From assembly GCA_003164075.1 (NCBI GenBank), contig PLRZ01000741.1:1-7801 (forward strand): DNA of 7,801 nucleotides, written 5' to 3'. Position 1 is the stretch's first letter; every line of letters begins with the position of its first letter. The notes beneath the pieces are model-generated. The model searched no databases and had not been told where the DNA came from. It saw nothing but the letters and a program-made list of their open reading frames with translations. The DNA is from Bryobacterales bacterium. Its GTDB lineage: Bacteria; Acidobacteriota; Terriglobia; Bryobacterales; Bryobacteraceae. The position numbers and the translations under genes were made by a program. This document shows, one piece after another, positions 1-5,657 of the stretch.

Positions 1-1248
1 TATCAGGCGGTGGTGTTCGACGAAGCCCACGAGATCGAAGACGTGGCCGGCCAGTATTTCGGCTTCTCGGTGAGCAATTACAAGCTGATGGATCTGCGGC
101 GCGATATCGGCGCGATGGGCCGCATGAAGAAATTCGGCACTCCCGAGCTGGACCGCATTCTGCAGCGACTGGAAGAGCTGACGGGACAGTTTTTCGCCCT
201 CTTCGGCGAGGGCGACAAGCGGGTCAGTTTTCAGGGCCGCGAAGCTTTTCGCGAAGCCAACGAAGAGGCTTACTCGGACCTGCTGGCGGTGCTGGAACTG
301 ATTGGGTCGAACCTGCGGTTGATGCAGAATCCGCCCGAGGAGATCCAGCCGCTGGTGCGCCGCACGGGCGAACTGCTGCTGGCGCTGCGCTTCGTGCTGG
401 AAGAGGACGACGAGCGGTACGTGTATTGGATGGAACGGCGCGGCCGGGGCTGCTTCCTGCAAGCCACACCCATTGAAGTGGCCAGCATCGTGGGGGACCG
501 GCTGTTCGGCAAAGTGGAAACCGTGGTGCTGACTTCGGCGACCCTGGCCGTGGCGGGCGGGTTCGAGTATGTGCAGAAACGGCTGGGAGTGGAAAATCCG
601 CGCACCCTGATTGTCCCCGGCCACTTCGATTATCAGAAGCAGGCGCTGTTTTACGTGCCGCAGCACTTGCCGGAGCCGCGCAGTCCGGCCTTCACGGCGG
701 CGGCGTCCGACGAAGTGATGCGCATTCTGGAGCACAGCCGCGGGCGCGCCTTCGTGCTGTTCACCAGCTATCAACAGATGCGCCTGGTCTACCAGAAAGT
801 GTCGCTGGACCTGGAGTATCCCACGCTGATGCAGGGCACCGGCCCGCGCCACGCGCTGCTGGACGAATTCCGCGCCACGCCGCACTGCGTACTGTTCGCC
901 ACCTCGGCCTTCTGGCAGGGGGTGGACGTGCCGGGTGAACAGTTGAGCTGCGTTATCATAGATAAGTTGCCCTTTGCGGTGCCCAACGACCCGGTGGTGA
1001 ATGCCCGCATCGAGAGCATTCGCCGGGCGGGGGGGAATCCATTCTACGACTACCAGATTCCGCAGGCGGCCATCGCGCTCAAGCAGGGGTTCGGACGGCT
1101 GATTCGCAGTAAGACCGACCGCGGGGTGCTGGTGCTGCTGGATAATCGCATCACCAAACAGCGGTACGGGCAAGTATTTTTCGACAGCCTGCCGGACTAC
1201 GGATTCACCACTCAATTACGGGACGTGGAGAAGTTTTTCGATGTTTGA
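1..1248 (+). CDS. dinG: DinG/XPD-family ATP-dependent DNA helicase, C-terminal part (5' end outside window)
   Basis: This is the 3' part of a superfamily 2 DNA helicase gene of the DinG/XPD (Rad3) type; 415 codons are visible and the frame is open from base 1. The window opens in motif II (VVFDEAHEIED, DEAH at visible residues 7-10). Later motifs follow in the expected order: TSATL near 178-182, the motif IV-like stretch GRAFVLFTSYQQM, motif V FWQGVDVPG (304-312) and motif VI QGFGRLIRS (362-370) with the arginine finger. Family members unwind DNA 5' to 3' using ATP in the cytoplasm, in DNA repair and R-loop or damage processing. Walker A and the iron-sulfur cysteines found in many members lie before motif II, so they are outside the window, and whether this protein carries the cluster cannot be judged. 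The stop overlaps the next start by 8 nt, so it is probably co-transcribed and translationally coupled with queD. Family assignment is firm; DinG rather than another XPD-like helicase is the likely label. Confidence 0.93.
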   Translation, partial: YQAVVFDEAHEIEDVAGQYFGFSVSNYKLMDLRRDIGAMGRMKKFGTPELDRILQRLEELTGQFFALFGEGDKRVSFQGREAFREANEEAYSDLLAVLELIGSNLRLMQNPPEEIQPLVRRTGELLLALRFVLEEDDERYVYWMERRGRGCFLQATPIEVASIVGDRLFGKVETVVLTSATLAVAGGFEYVQKRLGVENPRTLIVPGHFDYQKQALFYVPQHLPEPRSPAFTAAASDEVMRILEHSRGRAFVLFTSYQQMRLVYQKVSLDLEYPTLMQGTGPRHALLDEFRATPHCVLFATSAFWQGVDVPGEQLSCVIIDKLPFAVPNDPVVNARIESIRRAGGNPFYDYQIPQAAIALKQGFGRLIRSKTDRGVLVLLDNRITKQRYGQVFFDSLPDYGFTTQLRDVEKFFDV

Positions 1249-1612
1249 AGTGACCATAGAAGAGACTTTCGCCGCCGGCCATGCGCTGCGCAATTACCGG
1301 GGGAAGTGCGAAAACGTACACGGACACAACTACCGCTGCCAGGTGATGCTGGAAGGCGCGGAGTTGGATTCGATCGGGCTGCTGGTGGATTTCGTGGAGT
1401 TGAAGCGCGTGGTGCACGGCGTGCTGGACCGCATGGACCACCAGTGGCTCAACGAATTTCCGCCGTTCGACGTGCTGAATCCCTCGGCGGAGAACATGGC
1501 GCGGTATATCTACGAACAGGTGGCGGAGGGATTGAAGGTGCGGGACGGAGTACGGGTAGGGCTGGTGCGGCTGTGGGAGACGGACACGGCCCACGCTACC
1601 TACCGGCCGTAG
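1241..1612 (+). CDS. queD: 6-carboxytetrahydropterin synthase (QueD / PTPS family)
   Basis: The 123-aa protein has the usual length for QueD/6-pyruvoyltetrahydropterin synthase. Zinc ligands are His14 (in AAGH), His27 and His29. The catalytic Cys23 sits in the CxxxHGH arrangement (CENVHGH) typical of bacterial QueD. Asp66-His67 in MDHQWLN, the PSAEN motif (81-85) and Glu113 (LWETDTAHATY), which binds the pterin, are all present. QueD converts 7,8-dihydroneopterin triphosphate to 6-carboxy-5,6,7,8-tetrahydropterin, the second step of the route to preQ0, queuosine and other 7-deazaguanines, in the cytosol. No other queuosine gene is visible here. The ATG lies inside the last codons of the helicase gene (8-nt overlap), and the protein begins directly with the conserved FEVTIEETFAAGH strand, which supports this start. 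A PTPS homologue with another pterin role cannot be fully excluded, but the CxxxHGH form favours QueD. Confidence 0.93.
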   Translation: MFEVTIEETFAAGHALRNYRGKCENVHGHNYRCQVMLEGAELDSIGLLVDFVELKRVVHGVLDRMDHQWLNEFPPFDVLNPSAENMARYIYEQVAEGLKVRDGVRVGLVRLWETDTAHATYRP

Positions 1613-1621
1613 GGTCCTGCT

Positions 1622-1650
1622 CCTCCGCCCCCCGGGTGAGGGAGCGGAGG
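1622..1650. terminator. GC-rich hairpin between converging queD and ferredoxin genes
   Basis: A 7-bp perfect stem (CCTCCGC at 1622-1628 with GCGGAGG at 1644-1650) encloses a 15-nt loop. It starts 10 nt after the queD stop and lies 15 nt beyond the end of the converging ferredoxin gene, so it could serve both. On the plus strand a TTTT run follows only after 7 bases, and there is no T run on the minus side, so it is a weak candidate for an intrinsic terminator. Confidence 0.35.
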
Positions 1651-1664
1651 GCTGAAGTTTTCGG

Positions 1665-1925
1665 CTATTTGCCGTAGTAGGCGGCGTTTCGGGCAGTGAA
1701 GTCGGCCCATTTCTCCGGCAGATCGTCCAATGCGAAGATGGCGGAGACCGGGCAGACCGGAACGCAGGCGCCGCAATCGATGCACTCTACCGGATCGATG
1801 TAGAGCAACTCCGCTTCCGCGTAATTGGGTTCATCCTTCTTAGGATGAATGCAATCGACCGGGCAGGCGTCGACACAGGCGGTATCTTTGGTACCAATAC
1901 AGGGTTCTGCTATCACGTAAGCCAT
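1665..1925 (-). CDS. 7Fe-type dicluster ferredoxin ([3Fe-4S]/[4Fe-4S])
   Basis: This 86-aa soluble electron carrier has two cysteine clusters. The first is C9-x7-C17-x3-C21-P-x2-C25 and the second is C48-x2-C51-x2-C54-x3-C58-P. Compared with Azotobacter FdI, the position of the second cysteine in the first cluster is Thr12, the pattern of 7Fe ferredoxins. By that comparison C9, C17 and C58 should hold a [3Fe-4S] cluster, C21, C48, C51 and C54 a [4Fe-4S] cluster, and C25 would be free. The chosen start gives MAYVIAEPC, the normal N-terminus of this family. The in-frame ATG 31 codons upstream would add a non-conserved tail encoded largely by the 26-bp repeat region. No strong Shine-Dalgarno is seen. 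A weak promoter-like pair (TTGTTT 1973-1978, 17 bp, TATTTA 1950-1955, minus strand) would place its -35 inside that repeat. Redox partner unknown. Confidence 0.92.
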   Translation of the reverse strand: MAYVIAEPCIGTKDTACVDACPVDCIHPKKDEPNYAEAELLYIDPVECIDCGACVPVCPVSAIFALDDLPEKWADFTARNAAYYGK

Positions 1926-1967
1926 GGCTGTGGTTGTCCCAGGTACATATAAATAGCACAGCGGACG

Positions 1968-1993
1968 GGGAAAAACAAACGATAGTTGCAAAG
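1968..1993 (+). repeat. 26-bp direct repeat, left copy (candidate attL)
   Basis: These 26 bp are identical to 5603-5628 in the same orientation; the distinctive core is AAACGATAGTTGCAAAG. The match continues on the right as gcGGGG versus cGGGG with one extra base here. It lies 42 bp upstream of the ferredoxin start. Repeat A marks the left edge of the accessory block. A duplicated regulatory site or a dispersed genomic repeat are the alternatives. Confidence 0.85.
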
Positions 1994-2009
1994 GCGGGGT
2001 TCGGAAGGG

Positions 2010-2035
2010 CGGGGCCATTCCGGAAAACGGCCCCG
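2010..2035 (-). terminator. Strong GC hairpin after the cysteine-rich protein gene
   Basis: A 7-bp stem (CGGGGCC at 2010-2016 with GGCCCCG at 2029-2035) has a 12-nt loop that itself contains the palindrome TTCCGGAA. It begins 8 nt past the TAA of the last cargo gene in the direction of transcription, which suits an operon terminator. No T run follows directly on the minus strand, so intrinsic termination is only possible, not shown. Confidence 0.4.
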
Positions 2036-2043
2036 GTCCGAGG

Positions 2044-3267
2044 TTATTTGGCCGTGACGAGTATTACGTCATACGCATAATGGTCGCCCGCGGGCCCGCC
2101 GCCAGCGAAGGCGATCTTGCTGCGGTAGCGGAATTGGTTCCCGTAGACGTCCGTCCAGTTCGAGAACTCGTAGTGAACCGAGATCGATTGGATCCCCGCC
2201 TGCTGAAGGGTCAGCAACTCGCCCGGCTCGGAGATTCCATCGTGGTTCTTGTCTACCCAGACGAGCAGCTTCGAGAACACCGCGTCCCTCTGGTCGATCA
2301 CGCCATCGCCGTTCCCGCCGCTCGCCGGCTGATCGTAGACGGCCAGCGCGCGGAAGCCAAGCTTCGATTCCGTACCGGAGTTCGGTTGCGGCGATACGTT
2401 GCTGAACAGCTCGGTGCCGTTGTCGATTCGTCCGTTACCGTTCCGGTCCAGCGCGAGCCATCCGTCGTGGGAGCCGACGGCAGTCCACGCCATTTGGATC
2501 GGCTTCCCCTTGGCGAAAAAGTCGAACTTGACACCGTTCTGGACGTTCGTGAGGGGGAAGCCGGCACCGCTCAGGTCGACGATTATCGGGTCGCCCTCAG
2601 GCAGTGAGCAACTCCCGGTCACGCAGATGTCGCCTGGGCAACAGTCCCCGTCCCCCATACAATCGACATCACGGTCGTCACACCCTGGTCCGCCCCCGCC
2701 ATTGCCGCACGGGTCGTTGCACGAACCGTCGGACGCGATTAAGCCGCACACACCGCATGAGTTAAGGAGATAAGGACTACAGCACGTACCGGCAAAGCAT
2801 GATCCGGAGCAGCAATCGGCCCCTCCTGAGCAGGACGTCCCGGTATTGAAGCACGTCATGCAGATGCCGGCCGAATTGCACGTGAGCCCACTGCAACAAT
2901 CGTTGTCGTAATCGCATGCTTCTGTCGAGACTTGGCAGCACGTGGAGTCGGTGTATGTAGTCGTGTACTGAAACGAACCGCAAGCGGAGGCGGTACAAGA
3001 CGACGGGGCGCCATTTGCAAGTCCCTGGCAGCTTCCGCTCGCCCAATAGGAACTCGTTTGGCCAGAATCCGTGTCACTGGTACCCGTGATCACGCTGAAG
3101 GAGTCCCAGGAGTCCTTGCAGCATGTCGAATCGCAGTACTGGGATTCCGTATCGAACGATGTGATGCACTCGTGGTTCGTCTGTGCCCTGACCCTTCGTG
3201 TGTCGTGGAGAAGCACAAGGACGCCTGCCGTGAGTATCAGGATCCTGATAAGTCGGAGTTTCTGCAT
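2044..3267 (-). CDS. Exported cysteine-rich protein with C-terminal EF-hand-type calcium-binding region
   Basis: The 407-aa protein starts at the ATG that follows a perfect AGGAGG by 7 nt; an ATG 10 codons upstream lacks such a site. A signal peptide is evident (basic MQKLRLIR, hydrophobic ILILTAGVLVLL, likely cleavage after VRA at about 28). Residues 34-220 hold 31 cysteines, including six CC pairs, and at least three knottin-like units of the form C-x5-CC-x3/4-C-x4/5-C (118-136, 146-163, 203-220). No cysteine occurs after 220. Residues 226-365 match by pattern the EF-hand-like domain common in RTX-associated and other secreted bacterial proteins: DRNGNGRID (274-282), GNGDGVIDQRD (318-328) and DKNHDGISEPGE (339-350). 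The protein is probably secreted or surface-bound, disulfide-rich and calcium-binding. No RTX nonapeptides or enzyme motif are visible, and its molecular role is unknown. It is the last gene of the cargo operon, 36 nt after the preceding gene. Confidence 0.85.
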   Translation of the reverse strand: MQKLRLIRILILTAGVLVLLHDTRRVRAQTNHECITSFDTESQYCDSTCCKDSWDSFSVITGTSDTDSGQTSSYWASGSCQGLANGAPSSCTASACGSFQYTTTYTDSTCCQVSTEACDYDNDCCSGLTCNSAGICMTCFNTGTSCSGGADCCSGSCFAGTCCSPYLLNSCGVCGLIASDGSCNDPCGNGGGGPGCDDRDVDCMGDGDCCPGDICVTGSCSLPEGDPIIVDLSGAGFPLTNVQNGVKFDFFAKGKPIQMAWTAVGSHDGWLALDRNGNGRIDNGTELFSNVSPQPNSGTESKLGFRALAVYDQPASGGNGDGVIDQRDAVFSKLLVWVDKNHDGISEPGELLTLQQAGIQSISVHYEFSNWTDVYGNQFRYRSKIAFAGGGPAGDHYAYDVILVTAK

Positions 3268-3274
3268 TGCCGTT

Positions 3275-3280
3275 CCTCCT
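3275..3280 (-). promoter_or_regulatory. Ribosome binding site deciding the start of the cysteine-rich protein
   Basis: On the minus strand the perfect AGGAGG lies 7 nt before the ATG at 3267. It rules in the 407-aa form over the 417-aa form starting at 3297. Confidence 0.8.
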
Positions 3281-3303
3281 GTAACCTCTATCGCCAAAGA
3301 GAT

Positions 3304-4011
3304 CTACTTACCGTAGCCTGGCGGCCAAACGGGGAGTTTGTCGCCGGGGAAGTACCCCCTTCCCATGTGGTTGAATGTACCGGGTTTGGCCGGGTCCGGA
3401 GTCCAGTATCCCGAAGGATCCCATTTCATCCCATCGTCGAAGTAGAAGGTACCCCGGCGGACGATGCAGTTCGTTAGCTTCTCGATAGGCATGTTGTCGA
3501 CTTGGGCCGCAATCCTGTCAATGTACGCGCCGACGTCAATCAGCAGCGTTTGGTGAGGGGCAAACGAAATGGCTCCCGAGCTCGGATTCTGCGCAATGGC
3601 CTTGCCGGTTCTCCCCGAAAACGCGACGGACGACGGTATCCGTCCCAGAGTTATGTTGTATACCCGCAGGGGAGACTGGTAGCTCCCGTCTCCAGTCTCC
3701 GGGAAGGCAAGCGTGACTTGGCCAAAAGCGATGGTCTTGTCAGTTTGGTTGTAAACATGGATGGTGACATTTCGCAGCCAGTCGTCACTGGCCTCCACAG
3801 GCGTCACGGGTTGGACCCTGCCGGAGCTAACGTACAGTCCGCTTTCCACTTCCGCGCTTCCGAGCACGACTTTGGTTACGACCACCGCGTCCGTTCTGCT
3901 CTGTCTTTCGACCTCAATCCGGTTCTCCCCCGGCGGGGCCGCGGAAAGCAGAAAGGCGTATGCAATCGCGCTGGCTCCAGCCAAGCCTAGTTTTTTGAGT
4001 GACTTGAACAT
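3304..4011 (-). CDS. Exported protein of unknown family
   Basis: The 235-aa protein begins at the ATG preceded by GGAGGAG with a 4-nt spacer; an in-frame ATG at 4062 would run into the upstream gene. The N-terminus is a clear signal peptide (MFKSLKKLGLAGAS, hydrophobic IAYAFLLSA, cleavage near residues 24-26). The mature part alternates short beta-prone stretches and turns. Residues 79-103 (LRNVTIHVYNQTDKTIAFGQV) look like strands of an immunoglobulin-like beta-sandwich, which is an impression only. The C-terminal 50 residues are rich in aromatic residues, Gly and Pro (RRGTFYFDDGMKWDP, GYWTPDP, FNHMGRGYFPGD) and look like a conserved signature. There is one cysteine (C182), so unlike its downstream neighbour it is not a disulfide-rich protein. 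No catalytic motif is recognised. It sits 19 nt after the thioredoxin-like gene and 36 nt before the cysteine-rich gene, so all three should share one transcript. I do not recognise the family. Confidence 0.82.
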   Translation of the reverse strand: MFKSLKKLGLAGASAIAYAFLLSAAPPGENRIEVERQSRTDAVVVTKVVLGSAEVESGLYVSSGRVQPVTPVEASDDWLRNVTIHVYNQTDKTIAFGQVTLAFPETGDGSYQSPLRVYNITLGRIPSSVAFSGRTGKAIAQNPSSGAISFAPHQTLLIDVGAYIDRIAAQVDNMPIEKLTNCIVRRGTFYFDDGMKWDPSGYWTPDPAKPGTFNHMGRGYFPGDKLPVWPPGYGK

Positions 4012-4015
4012 ATAT

Positions 4016-4022
4016 CTCCTCC
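4016..4022 (-). promoter_or_regulatory. Ribosome binding site deciding the start of the 235-aa exported protein
   Basis: GGAGGAG on the minus strand lies 4 nt before the ATG at 4011 and between the stop of the thioredoxin-like gene and this start. It supports the shorter form carrying a clean signal peptide. Confidence 0.75.
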
Positions 4023-4030
4023 AATTCCGG

Positions 4031-4648
4031 TTATCCACGCCGCCCCCTGGCGGGTGCTTCAAGCCCGTCGCCCGGCCGAGTCAACGCAGAGGCTGGCCCC
4101 GGCCGCCCGGGCGCGCCAGCGGCGTGCCTGCCCAGTAAGGTGCTCATCACTTGCTCCTGGCCCTGGGGGTCGAGCTTCCCAACCCAGACCCTTGTTACGA
4201 TGCCACCACGGTCGACAAGAAGCATGGTCGGTGTTCCCCTTACTCCTATGCTCCCAGGCGGGGCCTGCTTGACCTGATCGATATGCACGCCCTCACTGCT
4301 AAGATACTGCTCGGCGTCGGCAATCGATTCGGGCAGCACGGCTACCATCTTCACCTTCTCGCGTGCCTCGTCTCCCAGCCGGCGGAAGAAGGGCGCACTT
4401 TCGGTGCAGAAATGGCAGTGGGTGGAGATAGCCAAGACCAAGGTCTGGCCGTTTCGGTTCCAATCGATTCCGGGAAGCCGGTCCTTCAGGCTCGTGCCAA
4501 TTGCCGCATCCGCCGCTTGCGTGGCTGTCCTCTTTCCCGCCAGCAGGCCGGGGACAAGATAGACCTTGATTAAGACGGCCGACAGCAGAACAGCGGCGCC
4601 AATAGTTGCGATGTTTGCGGTTGTTTCTATCTTGCCGGGCAAGCTCAT
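4031..4648 (-). CDS. Membrane-anchored thioredoxin-like thiol-disulfide protein (TlpA-like)
   Basis: The 205-aa protein has one N-terminal membrane segment (about residues 11-35, ANIATIGAAVLLSAVLIKVY) that should leave the rest outside the cytoplasmic membrane. A thioredoxin fold follows: strand LVLAIST, active site C78-H-F-C81, then the helix SAPFFRRL, a strand MVAVLP, and the cis-proline motif GTPTMLLVD with Pro140. These are the hallmarks of TlpA/thioredoxin-like oxidoreductases that reduce or rearrange periplasmic disulfides. The start follows GAGGAGG with a 7-nt spacer, and its ATG overlaps the stop of a 26-aa upstream ORF (ATGA). The last 30 or so residues (from GRHAAGAPGRPG) form a Gly/Pro/Ala/Arg tail that is not part of the fold. 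It is the first full gene of the cargo operon, followed by two exported proteins, one with 31 cysteines, a plausible substrate. Whether it reduces, oxidises or isomerises cannot be told from CHFC alone. Confidence 0.88.
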   Translation of the reverse strand: MSLPGKIETTANIATIGAAVLLSAVLIKVYLVPGLLAGKRTATQAADAAIGTSLKDRLPGIDWNRNGQTLVLAISTHCHFCTESAPFFRRLGDEAREKVKMVAVLPESIADAEQYLSSEGVHIDQVKQAPPGSIGVRGTPTMLLVDRGGIVTRVWVGKLDPQGQEQVMSTLLGRHAAGAPGRPGPASALTRPGDGLEAPARGRRG

Positions 4649-4725
4649 CTGCTCGCCTCCTCTTCCGCCACACTGTCAACCGGGTACCGCCGGAGCGGAG
4701 CGGTCAGCAGCAAGTACTTTTTCAT
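4645..4725 (-). CDS. 26-aa micro-ORF translationally coupled to the thioredoxin-like gene
   Basis: The ORF opens with ATGAAAAAG and encodes 26 residues (MKKYLLLTAPLRR, then PVDSVAEEEASR). Its TGA overlaps the next ATG as ATGA, a typical coupling arrangement. Its own ribosome binding site is less clear: purine-rich GAGGAGAAGAAG lies upstream but rather far, next to a 6-bp hairpin (4741-4755, CCTCTT/AAGAGG). The start resembles a truncated signal sequence. It could be a regulatory leader peptide, the stump of a decayed gene, or chance. No homologue is recognised. Confidence 0.38.
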   Translation of the reverse strand: MKKYLLLTAPLRRYPVDSVAEEEASR

Positions 4726-4821
4726 AAGAATACTTCTTCTCCTCTTGAAAAGAGGCCCCGCCATCACTCGCCGACGTGCCGGCGCGCCGGGCGGCCTCTG
4801 CACTATCGACTTACAACTAAG

Positions 4822-4850
4822 ATTGTGTGCCCGTGGAATTATCAAGTCAA
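4822..4850 (-). promoter_or_regulatory. Sigma70-like promoter of the cargo operon
   Basis: On the minus strand, TTGACT (4845-4850; five of six consensus bases) is followed by a 17-bp spacer and CACAAT (4822-4827; four of six). It is the best promoter match seen in the region. It lies about 100 bp upstream of the micro-ORF and 175 bp upstream of the thioredoxin-like gene. The leader in between contains the 12-bp palindrome CCGGCGCGCCGG near 4782-4793 and a short hairpin at 4741-4755. Confidence 0.5.
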
Positions 4851-4861
4851 GAAGAAAGCAG

Positions 4862-4879
4862 ATAAAGGGCTCTCTTTAT
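4862..4879 (-). terminator. Small AT-rich hairpin between integrase remnant and cargo promoter
   Basis: A 6-bp stem (ATAAAG/CTTTAT) with a 6-nt loop lies 16 nt past the stop of the integrase remnant. It is followed on the minus strand by a pyrimidine-rich run (CTGCTTTCTTCTT). It may insulate the cargo promoter from upstream reading. The stem is weak. Confidence 0.25.
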
Positions 4880-4895
4880 GTCGCAGTTTCTGACC

Positions 4896-5499
4896 TTATT
4901 TGCTCCACCCAAGGAACGCTAGCGAACGCCCGGCGCTTCCCCGCCTCAATCGGAGCACCGTTGGGCGCCCGTGGATCCGGAAGAACGATATCCGGGCCGA
5001 ATCACCCCCCCCACGGGCGAGATGGAAGCAGACCTCGGTCGAAGCCAGATGCCTGTGGCCGAGCAATCGTTGTAACTCCTTGGGCAGGATGCCATTACGC
5101 GCGGCTGCTGTTGCGAAGGTGTGCCGAAGAGCCTCCGCGCATACCCCCCCGCTCGATGCCGGACCGGGAGACAACCTCCAGCACGACCCGCTCAATAGAT
5201 CGGGCCGACAAACCAAAGGACTGGTGCTTACTAAACCAACTATCGAAAAGCGGCGCGATACGGGGAGTTATGGGGATCTCTCGAAGTCCGCCGGGAGCGT
5301 CGGCGTATAAGTAATGGCTCTCAGGGGCTATTCGCTCCCGAGTAAGATCCCGTAGCTCACTGACGCGTAGCCCCGTATCCAGCAGAGTCCAAATGACTCG
5401 TTTTTCGCGGAGAGTTCGACACGTACTGGCCAGCCGTTCCGCCTCGTCCTGCGTCAAGGGTCTGTGCCTGGGGGTCATAACGCATAATAGACTCCTCAT
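4896..5499 (-). pseudogene. Degenerate tyrosine recombinase (phage-type integrase), frameshifted
   Basis: Two overlapping minus-strand reading frames together give the catalytic domain of a tyrosine recombinase. The first (from 5499 or the ATG at 5478) has PLTQDEAERL and the Arg-I motif TGLRVSELRDL, and runs to about 5150. The second, ending at 4896, carries LRHTFATAAARNGI and LQRLLGHRHLASTE. They join only if one base is added in a run of seven C on the plus strand (5144-5150; G7 in the coding strand). The frameshift is not the only damage. The first His of HxxR is Glu (EALR), and the nucleophilic Tyr position reads Cys (STEVCFHL). An N-terminal core-binding domain is absent, and the 3' end past an eight-base homopolymer (5005-5012) is unlike the family. 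Intact relatives cut and rejoin att sites. This copy should be inactive. It points inward from the right-hand 26-bp repeat, as expected for an integrase next to its att site. Confidence 0.82.
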
Positions 5500-5602
5500 T
5501 TCTTAATTGCGCAAACGGCTTCCAGAAGGGGGACAAAGAAAGTGAGGTTCACCGTTCGTTATCGCACCTTCCCGGGCCGTTCCTGCCGATCCGCCCCGTT
5601 TC

Positions 5603-5628
5603 GGGAAAAACAAACGATAGTTGCAAAG
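5603..5628 (+). repeat. 26-bp direct repeat, right copy (candidate attR)
   Basis: Identical over 26 bp and in the same orientation as 1968-1993. It lies 29 bp upstream of galU and about 100 bp upstream of the integrase remnant's start. With the left copy it brackets the accessory genes. Confidence 0.85.
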
Positions 5629-5657
5629 CGGGGCGGCGGGGCACGAAACTGAAGAGG

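Larger units (their letters stand above)
1968..5628. mobile_element. Putative integrated mini-island of about 3.6 kb bounded by 26-bp direct repeats
   Basis: Exact 26-bp direct repeats bound the block. Just inside the right one is a degenerate tyrosine recombinase gene pointing inwards. The cargo is three minus-strand protein genes (thioredoxin-like, exported unknown, cysteine-rich exported) plus a micro-ORF. Removing one repeat and everything between would leave the divergent ferredoxin and galU genes about 100 bp apart around a single repeat, a sensible ancestral intergenic region. Repeats in direct orientation plus a flanking integrase are the classic signature of site-specific integration by tyrosine recombinases. 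The flanking genes are housekeeping and, by eye, more GC-rich than the cargo. The target is not a tRNA gene. The element is inferred to be immobile now, since its recombinase is broken. Confidence 0.6.

Noticed and set aside
1926..2018. N-terminal extension of the ferredoxin from an ATG at 2018
   Set aside because: The extra 31 residues are encoded by intergenic DNA including the 26-bp repeat, whereas MAYVIAEPC is the normal start of this ferredoxin type.
2581..3186. Metallothionein or iron-sulfur protein as identity of the cysteine-rich region
   Set aside because: A signal peptide, spaced disulfide-type units with CC pairs and the EF-hand tail point to an exported disulfide-rich protein. 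No CxxCxxC cluster pattern is present.
2932..3477. Plus-strand open frame opposite the cysteine-rich and exported protein genes
   Set aside because: It spans the junction of two well-supported minus-strand genes with signal peptides and perfect ribosome binding sites. Its own translation shows no domain or leader.
3502..3990. 162-codon plus-strand open frame
   Set aside because: It is antisense to the 235-aa exported protein and has no recognisable motif.
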